Under the pieces are notes generated by a model. It was not told where the DNA came from. It made no database searches and saw nothing but the letters and a program-made list of their open reading frames with translations. A DNA stretch of 43,925 bases, from contig CAZTYH010000021.1 of NCBI GenBank assembly GCA_964617565.1, positions 1 through 43,925 on the forward strand. Direction: 5' to 3'. Numbering within the stretch: position 1 is the stretch's first letter; each line of letters starts with the position of its first letter. This DNA comes from JAKJGV01 sp964617565 (GTDB taxonomy: Bacteria > Verrucomicrobiota > Kiritimatiellia > CAIQIC01 > JAGNIJ01). The position numbers and the translations under genes are program-made. Shown here piece after piece: positions 8,427 through 16,377 of this stretch.

Positions 8427-10087
8427 GCCTGTGGAAACAACCTTTCGGCCACGCGTGACGCCACGGCCTTCTCGATCATTTGAACCGACAGCATCCCTCG
8501 CAGGGCCTGGCTTTGTGCGTCAAGTACAGGCAGGACATCCGTTTGCGCCTCGTGCAAGTTCTTCAGAGCCTGCTCCGCAAAATCTCCCGGATGAATTATC
8601 ACCGGTACAGGAATCATGGCGTCCTCCGCAAGCAACACACTCCAGGTGTGCTGACTGGCCAGCAGAGGCTGAACGTCCTGCATCCGAATCATCCCGGCAA
8701 CCTTTCCATGTTTATCCGCAACCGGGCACGCCATGAATGATGATTGGGAGAAGGCCTGCATTACGTTTTCCAGGCGGGCACCGGTATGAACGCTGATCGG
8801 ATCGCGTTCCATCACATCTCCGACCGTCAACGATTCAAGGACATCCTTACGCGCGCGCTCGGGTGTCGTGTAATCCGTTCGTACAAGGACCTCTTCCCTC
8901 AAAACGTGTTCTCCCAGCCGCTTGATCGCCCACGCGCCGGCGGGTGCGGTCAACAGAACACTCAGTACGGCGACCGCCAGGATAATTTCGCCCGGCTGCG
9001 TGTTCATGCCGGTCGCTCTCATGGCGATCAACGCGGCCCCGCCAATTGCAGCTTGGACCGTTGCTTTAGGCAGATAGGAAACCACCACGAACATGCGCTC
9101 GCCGAAATTCAGATCGCTTCGCACGAGACACAGGTAGCTTCCGGCGCTTCGTGCGACGAGGCCAAGCAGAACCAGCAGCGCTCCACTTGCGCCGGCCGAC
9201 CACGCCACACGCACATTCACCTGCGCGCCAACCAGAACAAACAAAAGAATTTCCGCGAATACCCAGAGCTTTGCCAACTTTGCGGATATCTCGTGGGCCA
9301 TGTATTCATTCTTTTCGAGCACCACAAAGCCGATGGCCATAACCGCGAGCAGCGAGGCAAAAGGAACGATGCCCTCCAGTTTTTGCTCAAGGTGTAACAG
9401 GAGGATGGCCATGCCGAGAACAACCAGCAGTCGCTTTGTCGCGCGAGGATTGAATCGCTCGAAAATCTTGTACAGAACCCATCCGCACAGCAACCCCACT
9501 CCAATGCCCATCACGATCGAAATGGGAATCCCCACCAGCCCTTGCAGCAGGTGCGATTGACCGCCGATATAAAGGCCGATCAGGCTGCTGTAAACGACAA
9601 TGACAAAGACGTCGTCCAGCGAGGATGCAGCAAGAATCAACGTGGGGATACCTTTCGCCGTGCCCTTTTTCCTGTCCATGAACCCGATCATCAACGGCAC
9701 AACCACGGCGGGAGACACTGCGGCAACCACGGACCCGAGCATTGCAGATTCAAGATGGGTAAGCCCAAGCAGCCACGGACCGAGGAGGGTGATGGCAGTG
9801 CCCTCGAAGATGGCCGGAATAAATGAAAACAACAACGCGCGCATGCCGACTTTCTTCAGCGTATCCTTGCCCATTTCAAATCCGGCCCGGAGCAGGATTA
9901 CGATCAACGCGATCCGCCGGAAATCGGACGACGCAGCCGCCATCGCCGGCGAAATCAAACCCAGGCATGCCGGTCCAAGAATGATGCCGGCAAGCAGCAT
10001 TCCGACAAGCCCCGGAATTCGAGCGCGTTTAAAGAGCCAGTCCACGCCTAATCCGATCAAAATAAGCAACGCAAGATCCAAAGCCAT
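8423..10087 (-). CDS. KefB/CPA2-type cation:proton antiporter with C-terminal CBS pair
   Basis: This 554-residue membrane protein belongs to monovalent cation:proton antiporter family 2. Roughly twelve hydrophobic helices span residues 1-390, including GLVGMLLAGIILGP, a charged intramembrane stretch LLRAGFEMGKD, and the ASSLDDVFVIVVYS segment holding the acidic pair typical of the ion site. A cytoplasmic C-terminus (about 420-545) contains two CBS motifs (VGDVMERDPISV and AEDAMIPVPVII), which often sense adenine nucleotides. There is no TrkA-N domain. The ion (K+ or Na+) cannot be read from sequence. The stop overlaps the downstream nucleotidyltransferase start, so the two proteins may be made together. 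Confidence 0.88.
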   Translation of the reverse strand: MALDLALLILIGLGVDWLFKRARIPGLVGMLLAGIILGPACLGLISPAMAAASSDFRRIALIVILLRAGFEMGKDTLKKVGMRALLFSFIPAIFEGTAITLLGPWLLGLTHLESAMLGSVVAAVSPAVVVPLMIGFMDRKKGTAKGIPTLILAASSLDDVFVIVVYSSLIGLYIGGQSHLLQGLVGIPISIVMGIGVGLLCGWVLYKIFERFNPRATKRLLVVLGMAILLLHLEQKLEGIVPFASLLAVMAIGFVVLEKNEYMAHEISAKLAKLWVFAEILLFVLVGAQVNVRVAWSAGASGALLVLLGLVARSAGSYLCLVRSDLNFGERMFVVVSYLPKATVQAAIGGAALIAMRATGMNTQPGEIILAVAVLSVLLTAPAGAWAIKRLGEHVLREEVLVRTDYTTPERARKDVLESLTVGDVMERDPISVHTGARLENVMQAFSQSSFMACPVADKHGKVAGMIRMQDVQPLLASQHTWSVLLAEDAMIPVPVIIHPGDFAEQALKNLHEAQTDVLPVLDAQSQALRGMLSVQMIEKAVASRVAERLFPQA

Positions 10088-10262
10088 AAACGACTTTCTT
10101 TATCCGGGTAGGTGATTCAGTCATCAGTAGCCGAAAATCATCCCACCACATTCATCCATGGTAGGAGTCATCAGCCAGATCGGCGGTTACAGGGGGACTC
10201 CATCCCCATTACGGGCAAACACTAACGCATTTACGCTGCAAGGCTCAAGGATGAAGAAGGAG

Positions 10263-11381
10263 TTAGGAATTGACGACGACCGTCAGATAGCCCTGATCAT
10301 CCAGCAAACCCTTCGATCCCGTATCGTACCAGCCTTCTCCATCCAGCGCGGCGTCAATGGAATTGCCATCCATGTAGCCGGCCATCAGGGTATGCCCGCG
10401 AAGTTGGATATTGCCGCCCGTGCCGATACGAACCTTCTGATATTTCAACGGGAGTCCGCGCGTGACCTGCTTATCCGGCGATGTGCCGGGCGCAACAGCA
10501 GCAATCTGGGAAGCCATTTCCGGCAGGCTGAAGACGCTGAGCAATTGGATGCCCAATTCGATTGCCCGCTTCAAAATGCGGTGATCGAGCGTATCGTTTA
10601 CCATGACCATCTTCAGCGCGCTTTCACGCAATGCGGAATCAGCAAGCAACGACTCCACATCCGCGCGCGAGAGGAATGCATGGGTGACTTCTCCCTCAAT
10701 AATGGATTGCGATAGCGATGCGCTCCTGTCCGGGATGCACAAGGTGGCTCCGCTCATTATGCATCGAAAGATTCCAGCTACACCTTCAATTTCATGCATG
10801 GACGGGGAGAAGAGGTGCCGGTTCTTTGACCGCAGCTTCGTATTCGCATTGCTTCCGAGCGCACTGTAATAGTGATTCGCGTAAGAATGGAGAATGGCCC
10901 TTTGACCGCCCCGTTTTCCCGTGAACAGAATGGTTGCCGGACGATTTCCGGGAATGCTTTCCTCGAGGCCGGAAAAATCACCGATAGCGCCAAGGTTGGC
11001 AAAATCTTCCGCGACACTGACGTTCAAGGGTGTAGTAGCGGTTGAAGAAATCACGGACGCATCGGAGACGATCAGTCGTCGGCACAAGACCTTATCCGCA
11101 CACTCCGCCATGTGATCACTGCCCAATGCCGGATCAATCACGCAGGCGACGGCACCCGCGCGGATAACGGCGAGGAGCAATACAGGCTGTCGCCAGCCGG
11201 GATTTAGCGCGAGCCCCACCCTTTCGCCCTGTTGAACGCCCGCGTTCTGGAGCTTGCGCGCCGCCGCGGTTACGAGCTGGTCATACTCATAAAACGTGAG
11301 CATGCCTTCGGAGCAGATCAGTCCCTTTTGATCTTTTGAGACGTATGCCGCCTCTCTGAGCGGACAGCGGATATCAAACAC
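10263..11381 (-). CDS. Degenerate, C-terminally truncated acyl-adenylate ligase (MenE-like)
   Basis: This 372-residue protein has the fold of the large subdomain of AMP-forming acyl-CoA ligases, closest by eye to O-succinylbenzoate-CoA ligase. Several core motifs are damaged. The ATP P-loop (normally TSGTTGxPK) reads FTGKRGGQRA; the YGxTE motif reads FSLPEMAS; the ribose-binding TGD reads YDTGS. The protein stops right after GYLTVV, so the GRxxxxIK hinge and the ~110-residue C-terminal lid are absent. I chose GTG 11381, nine bases after a perfect GGAGG; a TTG at 11390 touches that site and is less likely. The frame is open throughout. It may be a pseudoenzyme or a decaying gene; ligase activity is doubtful. 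Confidence 0.7.
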   Translation of the reverse strand: MFDIRCPLREAAYVSKDQKGLICSEGMLTFYEYDQLVTAAARKLQNAGVQQGERVGLALNPGWRQPVLLLAVIRAGAVACVIDPALGSDHMAECADKVLCRRLIVSDASVISSTATTPLNVSVAEDFANLGAIGDFSGLEESIPGNRPATILFTGKRGGQRAILHSYANHYYSALGSNANTKLRSKNRHLFSPSMHEIEGVAGIFRCIMSGATLCIPDRSASLSQSIIEGEVTHAFLSRADVESLLADSALRESALKMVMVNDTLDHRILKRAIELGIQLLSVFSLPEMASQIAAVAPGTSPDKQVTRGLPLKYQKVRIGTGGNIQLRGHTLMAGYMDGNSIDAALDGEGWYDTGSKGLLDDQGYLTVVVNS

Positions 11382-11461
11382 GATACACAACCTCCAAAAT
11401 CATGCTGGAATAGACAGCGGTACCAACGAATGTCCGTCACGAACAAAAATGCGTCGGCCGA

Positions 11462-11845
11462 TTAAAGGCTCAGCCATCCCAAAACAAAAGCAACGAGGAT
11501 GAACAAGAGCACGCCGATGAGCGCAAGCGAATACTTCGGAAGAGGGCTGCCGTCAATCTTGCGCCGTTCCGATTTCGAATAGACCGCTGCCACGGCCAGA
11601 ATAAGGGAAACAGCCAAAGTAGCGCTGAACGCCATGTAATTCTGCTTCAAATGCGGAGCCGGTCCGGCTCCCGGAGAGCCAGAGCCATGAACGGCTGCGG
11701 GTCCCACAAGGGGCAGAATCATACAGAGAAAAAGAAAGGAAAGGCCGCCCAGGATGGTCAGGACATTGCCCACCATCGGCCTGGCGATGAACGGAATATC
11801 GGGTTGTGATTGTGTCTTCTTGTCAGCCATTCTTACACCTGCCAT
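11462..11845 (-). CDS. Small three-helix membrane protein, unknown function
   Basis: This 127-residue protein is not recognised. Three hydrophobic stretches (about residues 27-48, 70-88 and 105-126) alternate with a Gly/Pro-rich loop (HGSGSPGAGPAP) and a basic loop (KSERRK), consistent with an inner-membrane protein with a cytoplasmic N-terminus. ATG 11830 (MADKK), preceded by AGGTG six bases upstream, is an alternative to ATG 11845. It lies 80 bases upstream of the degenerate ligase gene on the same strand and may be cotranscribed with it. Confidence 0.55.
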   Translation of the reverse strand: MAGVRMADKKTQSQPDIPFIARPMVGNVLTILGGLSFLFLCMILPLVGPAAVHGSGSPGAGPAPHLKQNYMAFSATLAVSLILAVAAVYSKSERRKIDGSPLPKYSLALIGVLLFILVAFVLGWLSL

Positions 11846-11926
11846 GCTTTCTTAGACCTCTATACCTCAAAAACGTTCTGTAAACTAATCTCGGACGGCG
11901 GGACAAACAAGAAAATATCGGGTGAC

Positions 11927-11941
11927 CGCGGTTTTACCGCG
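11927..11941 (-). terminator. Possible weak terminator after the large glycosidase gene
   Basis: A six-pair GC-rich stem (CGCGGT/ACCGCG) with a TTT loop lies 24 bases past the stop at 11965. The T-rich stretch that follows on the minus strand begins only about 8 bases later and is interrupted, so termination would be inefficient. Confidence 0.3.
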
Positions 11942-11964
11942 CACTTTGGAGGGAGGAAGCCGTC

Positions 11965-14900
11965 CTACTGCAGGCGGATATTGTCCAGGTAAACCGCGCC
12001 CGCGTTGGTGTAATCCGTGAATTTGAAGAGTATCTGCTGAACCCGATCCAGGTTCGCCGGCGTGGCACCCCACCCGTTCGTGGTTCCCCATTCCGCCGCG
12101 TTGAGATTAAACGTGACGTTGGTATTCCAGCAATTATTGGTAAGCGACTTTGTCCACGAGTAGTACCAGGTCCAATTGGTGCCGGTCCAAATCTGAAGCT
12201 GAAGATTGCTCGCGCCGTTTTCCGGAAAGATATCGGCGAGTACCTTCGTCTTGCCGCTCCAATTCTCGAAGACGTTATCGAACCACATTTCCGCATGCGC
12301 TTCGTGACCGGTCGGGGCCGCATAGGCGAGAAGGAAGGATGTGTCGCCCTCCGACGACTTGTTTGTTGAAACCGTCAGCGAAATAGCATCGGTTATGTCC
12401 ATCCGCGCGGCCCAGCGACGCATTCGCCGGCATGAATCCCACGGAGGCGCACTCGCCACGATATTCACCCTGGCGGTAAGCTCGTTATCCGCAAGGTCGG
12501 CTTCACCGGATACCGCATTCGCGACAATCTTCAACGTGTGCCAGCCGAGCGATGCATCCGTGGTGTTCCAGGTGAAGGTGGTTGTGGCAGAGCGACCGGC
12601 CTGTAGACCGCTGATCCTGTTTGTTCCGATTATCTTTCCGTCGGTCATGTCGGACAGCACTACATTGAACGATTCGTTGGCCGTCCCCTGGTTGACCACG
12701 GTTACGGTGATCTTGCTGGAGGCGCTGCGAACGAGCCAGTTGACCTGGCTTACGCACCCGACGCTTACATCCCGTACCGTATCGCCGGATGAGCCGATCC
12801 GCCTGATTTTTACGGCAATATCTTTCCTGAAGCGCGGGACGTCGCTGACGTACAGCGTACCCGTGCTCACGAGGTAGTTATTGGCCGAATTGATGTCTTC
12901 ACGCCGCGAATTCCACCATTCAACATTATAACGGCCGTTGGCCAGTCCGTGCATCTGGAACCGGGCATCGCGCGTATCCACGTTTGTCCATTGCCGGTCC
13001 TGTATCCACGCGATTCCGAATTGACCGTTGCTGCTGAGCATGCCCCACGTGTTGAATGCAAAGCGGCCCACGCTGATGTTGTCCACGTATATCGGACCAC
13101 GCAGTATTCCGGCGTCGCCGATCCATATCTTGATGCCACGGATGCGGGCGGCCTGATAGGATGTCGGAATCTCGTCCAGTCTCAACTCCAGGTTATAAAG
13201 CATTCCGACTGTAAGCTTTTTCCACCCTTCGTGTTCCGGCGCGTATTCGTTGCGTGTTGAATAATAACGCCAACTGCCATCCTCCGATTCGACGGCGATC
13301 TCCACGATGCATCGCGGATCGCGATTGATGCCTTTCAGGAATCCGTCGGGGTTTTCAGTCGGGTGATAGAATTCCGGTATGTAAAGATCTACCCGGAGGA
13401 CCCCGTCAGGCCAGAACGCGGACCAGTTCATGTCGAGGTTGAAGTTATACACGCCCGATGCCGGATTGGTCATGTTGGCCCACGTATCCATGTCAATATT
13501 CATGCGAAGGGAGTTGGTGCCTTGCGTTGCATGGTTCGTGCTGAGCGCGATGGAGACGATACCGGTTCCGAACATTTGCCAATCCGGGTCCAGGTTTCCT
13601 TCAAATCCTTCCACCAGAGTGGGATTCAAGTCGCTGCTGCTGTACCAGGCTTGCACGGCGGTTGGCTTCATGTAGAGACGTGGAAAATCAATGTCCCGGA
13701 TAAAACGGGAAAAAAGGAATGCTTCATCAGCCATGGAATCAAGCCACGGCCCCATGACAGGATCGCAGTATTTCTTGAACGCAGGAACGGTCCACATCAT
13801 CGGCGTGACAGCCGCGCCCGAGCACAGGGCGGGCCAGATGCAGGCACGGAGGAAATCCGGCTGGTAGGTCTGCCACTTCCAGGAACCCGTTTCCCCCATG
13901 AATGCGGGTTTCTGGAAGCGGGAGCGAAGGTGATGATGATATTTCGCGATCATGATGGGAGGCGTCACCCAACTGTAGCTTTCCGAGTAGGCGTGAATCT
14001 GCGGGATATCCACCACCTCAAAACCTTTATCCCAATACTGATCCGTCTCATTGCAGGCCGTGGTCGGGTGTCCGAAAGGATCGTTGATCTTGAAATAGTT
14101 ATGAATCCAGGTAGTCCATGACAGCGTGTAATCATTACCGTCCACCTGGTTGGTATCCATGTTCGAGTAAGGATCCTGCCCGACGAGGTCGCTTTTCCGG
14201 TCAACGAAGTCTGGATCCTGCCACCGCACACTCTTTATGGAGTTCGCGTAGGTGCCGTACAATTCGGATGCCAGTTGCCAGAATCCGACAGCCTCGCTGT
14301 ATCCCCATCTTGCAATGATGTACCGGTACAAATGCTCCTGGTATTTCAGGTATTTCGGGTCATGGAAGAACTTCTGATTCTTCGGCGGATTGTCGAGACG
14401 GCTGAAGGCATTGATGTATTCCTCGGGCTCATCCAGCTTCTCGTCGAATGCCAGGGCCCAACTTCCGTTTTTTCGCCACGTGTGATGGTTGAAATCGCGG
14501 AGCGCATCATGCGTCCAGATCGTGAAGACCAGTTTGACATCATACTGTTCGGCATGTCCGATAATCCGGTCAATCTGTGCCGCGCGCGATTGTTCGTAGC
14601 GATAAAAGGTCGAGTCATCACGGCCCGGCGTGGCCCTTTCGACTGTCAGCATCGTATCCCAGGGAGCCATCCACCAATGGATCATGTTCACGCCATGCTC
14701 ATAGGCGTCTGCGAAAATCCCTTCATCGTCCGCGTCGTAGGGACGGCAATAGCCGATGCCGTAAAACGCCGTGCCGTCATCATGTTCCAGGTAGTGCGAG
14801 TCATCTTTCGAAACCCGAATCCATCCGCGCCGGTCACTGGACACACAGGTGAACGTGGAGGTTGGCCATTGGTTGGTGCCCCAACGGTTGGCGACTCTCA

Positions 14901-16227
14901 CGCTGTAACGCCAGGTTCCCTCCATGCCGGGCGCAAAACGCACCTTCCACTTGCCCTCGCCATAGAGATCGCCGGGCTCCTCCATGTAAAAGCCCCATAT
15001 CCTGTTCGTCTCCAGCGAAGGCGAAATGAAAAAGGCCTCCAGGTCCACTTCCATGGGGTCATAAGGATTGAGGCCGGCCACATTGGTCATTTCCACCGTC
15101 AGTTCAAATTTATCATACCGCCCCACATCGACGGATGCCGCCGAAACACCGGTTATCGCAGGCGGCAGATTCGTTTCCGGCAGCAAAGGAATAACATGAA
15201 CGGTATCCATCAGGACCGGCGCATCCCAGAGAGTGCGATTGGGCCAGACAACCTTTACAGCCAATTCGTCTATGTCGCCGAGCACATCCGTGTCGAGCAA
15301 CGACATATCCCACGACACCAGAGTCCAAGCACCCGGCTCCAAGGTATGGAAGGAGTTGTCGTAATGGGCCTGCCAGTCATCCGTTGTTGATTTGACCCAC
15401 AATTGAACCCGCACCGAATCGGCCGGCGCGTTGGCGGGGATGAAGAACCAGGCGCGCAGCACGGGCTTGGGAATCGCGTTGAAGTTCTCTATTTCCATTC
15501 CGTCGCGGATATAAAAATCGCCATAGCCGGTTCCGGCGGCGGGATGAATCACGGCGGCACCGCGGTCGGGAAATCCAAGGTTGGTCCATGTCACGGATGC
15601 TGTGCCGTAGGTACCGAAATCCCCGCTCCAGCCCTGCTCATCGGACTCGAATGAATAGAGAACGCGTGCGCCACTGAAGGGGCTTGCGGGATCGGTGCCG
15701 TAGTAATGCACTTCCTGCCCGTCCGGAATGCCGTTGCCATCCGTGTCGGGATCATGCAGCCAGGTCTGGTATTGATGACATTCCTCTCCATCGGAAAGCA
15801 TATCGCCATCTGTATCCGGGTTCAGCGGATCGGCCAGATTGCTCTGTAGTTCCCATACATCATCGAGCCCATCGCCATCGTGATCGAATGGATTTGTCAG
15901 GAGTACGCGTTCGACTCGATAATATCGGCCCGACGATTCCGCCAGGGCTTGCAGGTGAGTCCATGATTGATCGTCGCCGCAACCCAGGCGGAACACGCAG
16001 GCAGACCAAACGCCCGTCATGGAGCCTGCGGAAAAAAGGCGGTAGTATGAATCCTCGGCCGTCTCGTAATTCAAGTGAATATCATTACCGACCGGATTGA
16101 TATCAACACCGCCGACAACGCCAGGGCAAAGCGTCGGAAAAAGCAGGCCTGAAGAAAACAAAACGGCGATCAGCTTTCCCAGCCTACCGAGTGATGATTG
16201 GCGTACCATGGACAACACAGGACTCAT
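11965..16227 (-). CDS. Large secreted multidomain glycoside hydrolase-like protein (DUF5060/clan-A type)
   Basis: This is a 1420-residue exported protein. In order it shows: a signal peptide (about 1-40); a short beta module typical of PVC exported proteins (SYYRLFSAGSM); acidic repeats such as DHDGDGLDD and DTDGDMLSDGEE (about 114-180) resembling thrombospondin-3 calcium loops; a CBM-like beta-sandwich (about 188-345); a DUF5060-like domain (about 355-462); and a TIM-barrel glycosidase region (about 468-860). Candidate catalytic acids are Glu655 (QLASELYG) and Glu779 (FMGETG). A second CBM-like module (about 870-1080), a CARDB-like domain (about 1165-1265) and a third CBM-like module (about 1275-1420) follow. 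A polysaccharide substrate is inferred. Start could be ATG 16227 or 16209 (MVRQSS); neither has a clear Shine-Dalgarno site. Confidence 0.8.
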   Translation of the reverse strand: MSPVLSMVRQSSLGRLGKLIAVLFSSGLLFPTLCPGVVGGVDINPVGNDIHLNYETAEDSYYRLFSAGSMTGVWSACVFRLGCGDDQSWTHLQALAESSGRYYRVERVLLTNPFDHDGDGLDDVWELQSNLADPLNPDTDGDMLSDGEECHQYQTWLHDPDTDGNGIPDGQEVHYYGTDPASPFSGARVLYSFESDEQGWSGDFGTYGTASVTWTNLGFPDRGAAVIHPAAGTGYGDFYIRDGMEIENFNAIPKPVLRAWFFIPANAPADSVRVQLWVKSTTDDWQAHYDNSFHTLEPGAWTLVSWDMSLLDTDVLGDIDELAVKVVWPNRTLWDAPVLMDTVHVIPLLPETNLPPAITGVSAASVDVGRYDKFELTVEMTNVAGLNPYDPMEVDLEAFFISPSLETNRIWGFYMEEPGDLYGEGKWKVRFAPGMEGTWRYSVRVANRWGTNQWPTSTFTCVSSDRRGWIRVSKDDSHYLEHDDGTAFYGIGYCRPYDADDEGIFADAYEHGVNMIHWWMAPWDTMLTVERATPGRDDSTFYRYEQSRAAQIDRIIGHAEQYDVKLVFTIWTHDALRDFNHHTWRKNGSWALAFDEKLDEPEEYINAFSRLDNPPKNQKFFHDPKYLKYQEHLYRYIIARWGYSEAVGFWQLASELYGTYANSIKSVRWQDPDFVDRKSDLVGQDPYSNMDTNQVDGNDYTLSWTTWIHNYFKINDPFGHPTTACNETDQYWDKGFEVVDIPQIHAYSESYSWVTPPIMIAKYHHHLRSRFQKPAFMGETGSWKWQTYQPDFLRACIWPALCSGAAVTPMMWTVPAFKKYCDPVMGPWLDSMADEAFLFSRFIRDIDFPRLYMKPTAVQAWYSSSDLNPTLVEGFEGNLDPDWQMFGTGIVSIALSTNHATQGTNSLRMNIDMDTWANMTNPASGVYNFNLDMNWSAFWPDGVLRVDLYIPEFYHPTENPDGFLKGINRDPRCIVEIAVESEDGSWRYYSTRNEYAPEHEGWKKLTVGMLYNLELRLDEIPTSYQAARIRGIKIWIGDAGILRGPIYVDNISVGRFAFNTWGMLSSNGQFGIAWIQDRQWTNVDTRDARFQMHGLANGRYNVEWWNSRREDINSANNYLVSTGTLYVSDVPRFRKDIAVKIRRIGSSGDTVRDVSVGCVSQVNWLVRSASSKITVTVVNQGTANESFNVVLSDMTDGKIIGTNRISGLQAGRSATTTFTWNTTDASLGWHTLKIVANAVSGEADLADNELTARVNIVASAPPWDSCRRMRRWAARMDITDAISLTVSTNKSSEGDTSFLLAYAAPTGHEAHAEMWFDNVFENWSGKTKVLADIFPENGASNLQLQIWTGTNWTWYYSWTKSLTNNCWNTNVTFNLNAAEWGTTNGWGATPANLDRVQQILFKFTDYTNAGAVYLDNIRLQ

Positions 16228-16241
16228 ACAACTTGTACGCC

Positions 16242-16269
16242 ATTATACCCATTATATTTGCCCTGTAAA
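16242..16269 (-). promoter_or_regulatory. Sigma70-like promoter of the large glycosidase gene
   Basis: On the minus strand TTTACA (16264-16269) and a perfect TATAAT (16242-16247) are spaced by 16 bases, in an AT-rich interval. A second TATAAT lies within the spacer (16251-16256). Transcription would begin near 16235, leaving only about 8 bases before ATG 16227 and about 26 before ATG 16209, which favours the second start. Confidence 0.55.
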
Positions 16270-16377
16270 GAGCAAACGATTGCGTTATTGTTATATTGGA
16301 TATAATAATCATAATTGAGAATTAATTAAGCATACGTTTGGCGGATAAGCCCGGTCTTAAAAAACCGCGATCCTATT

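Noticed and set aside
10193..10207. Small hairpin GGGGA-CTCCA-TCCCC as a terminator
   Set aside because: A five-base stem with no following T tract on either strand; likely chance.
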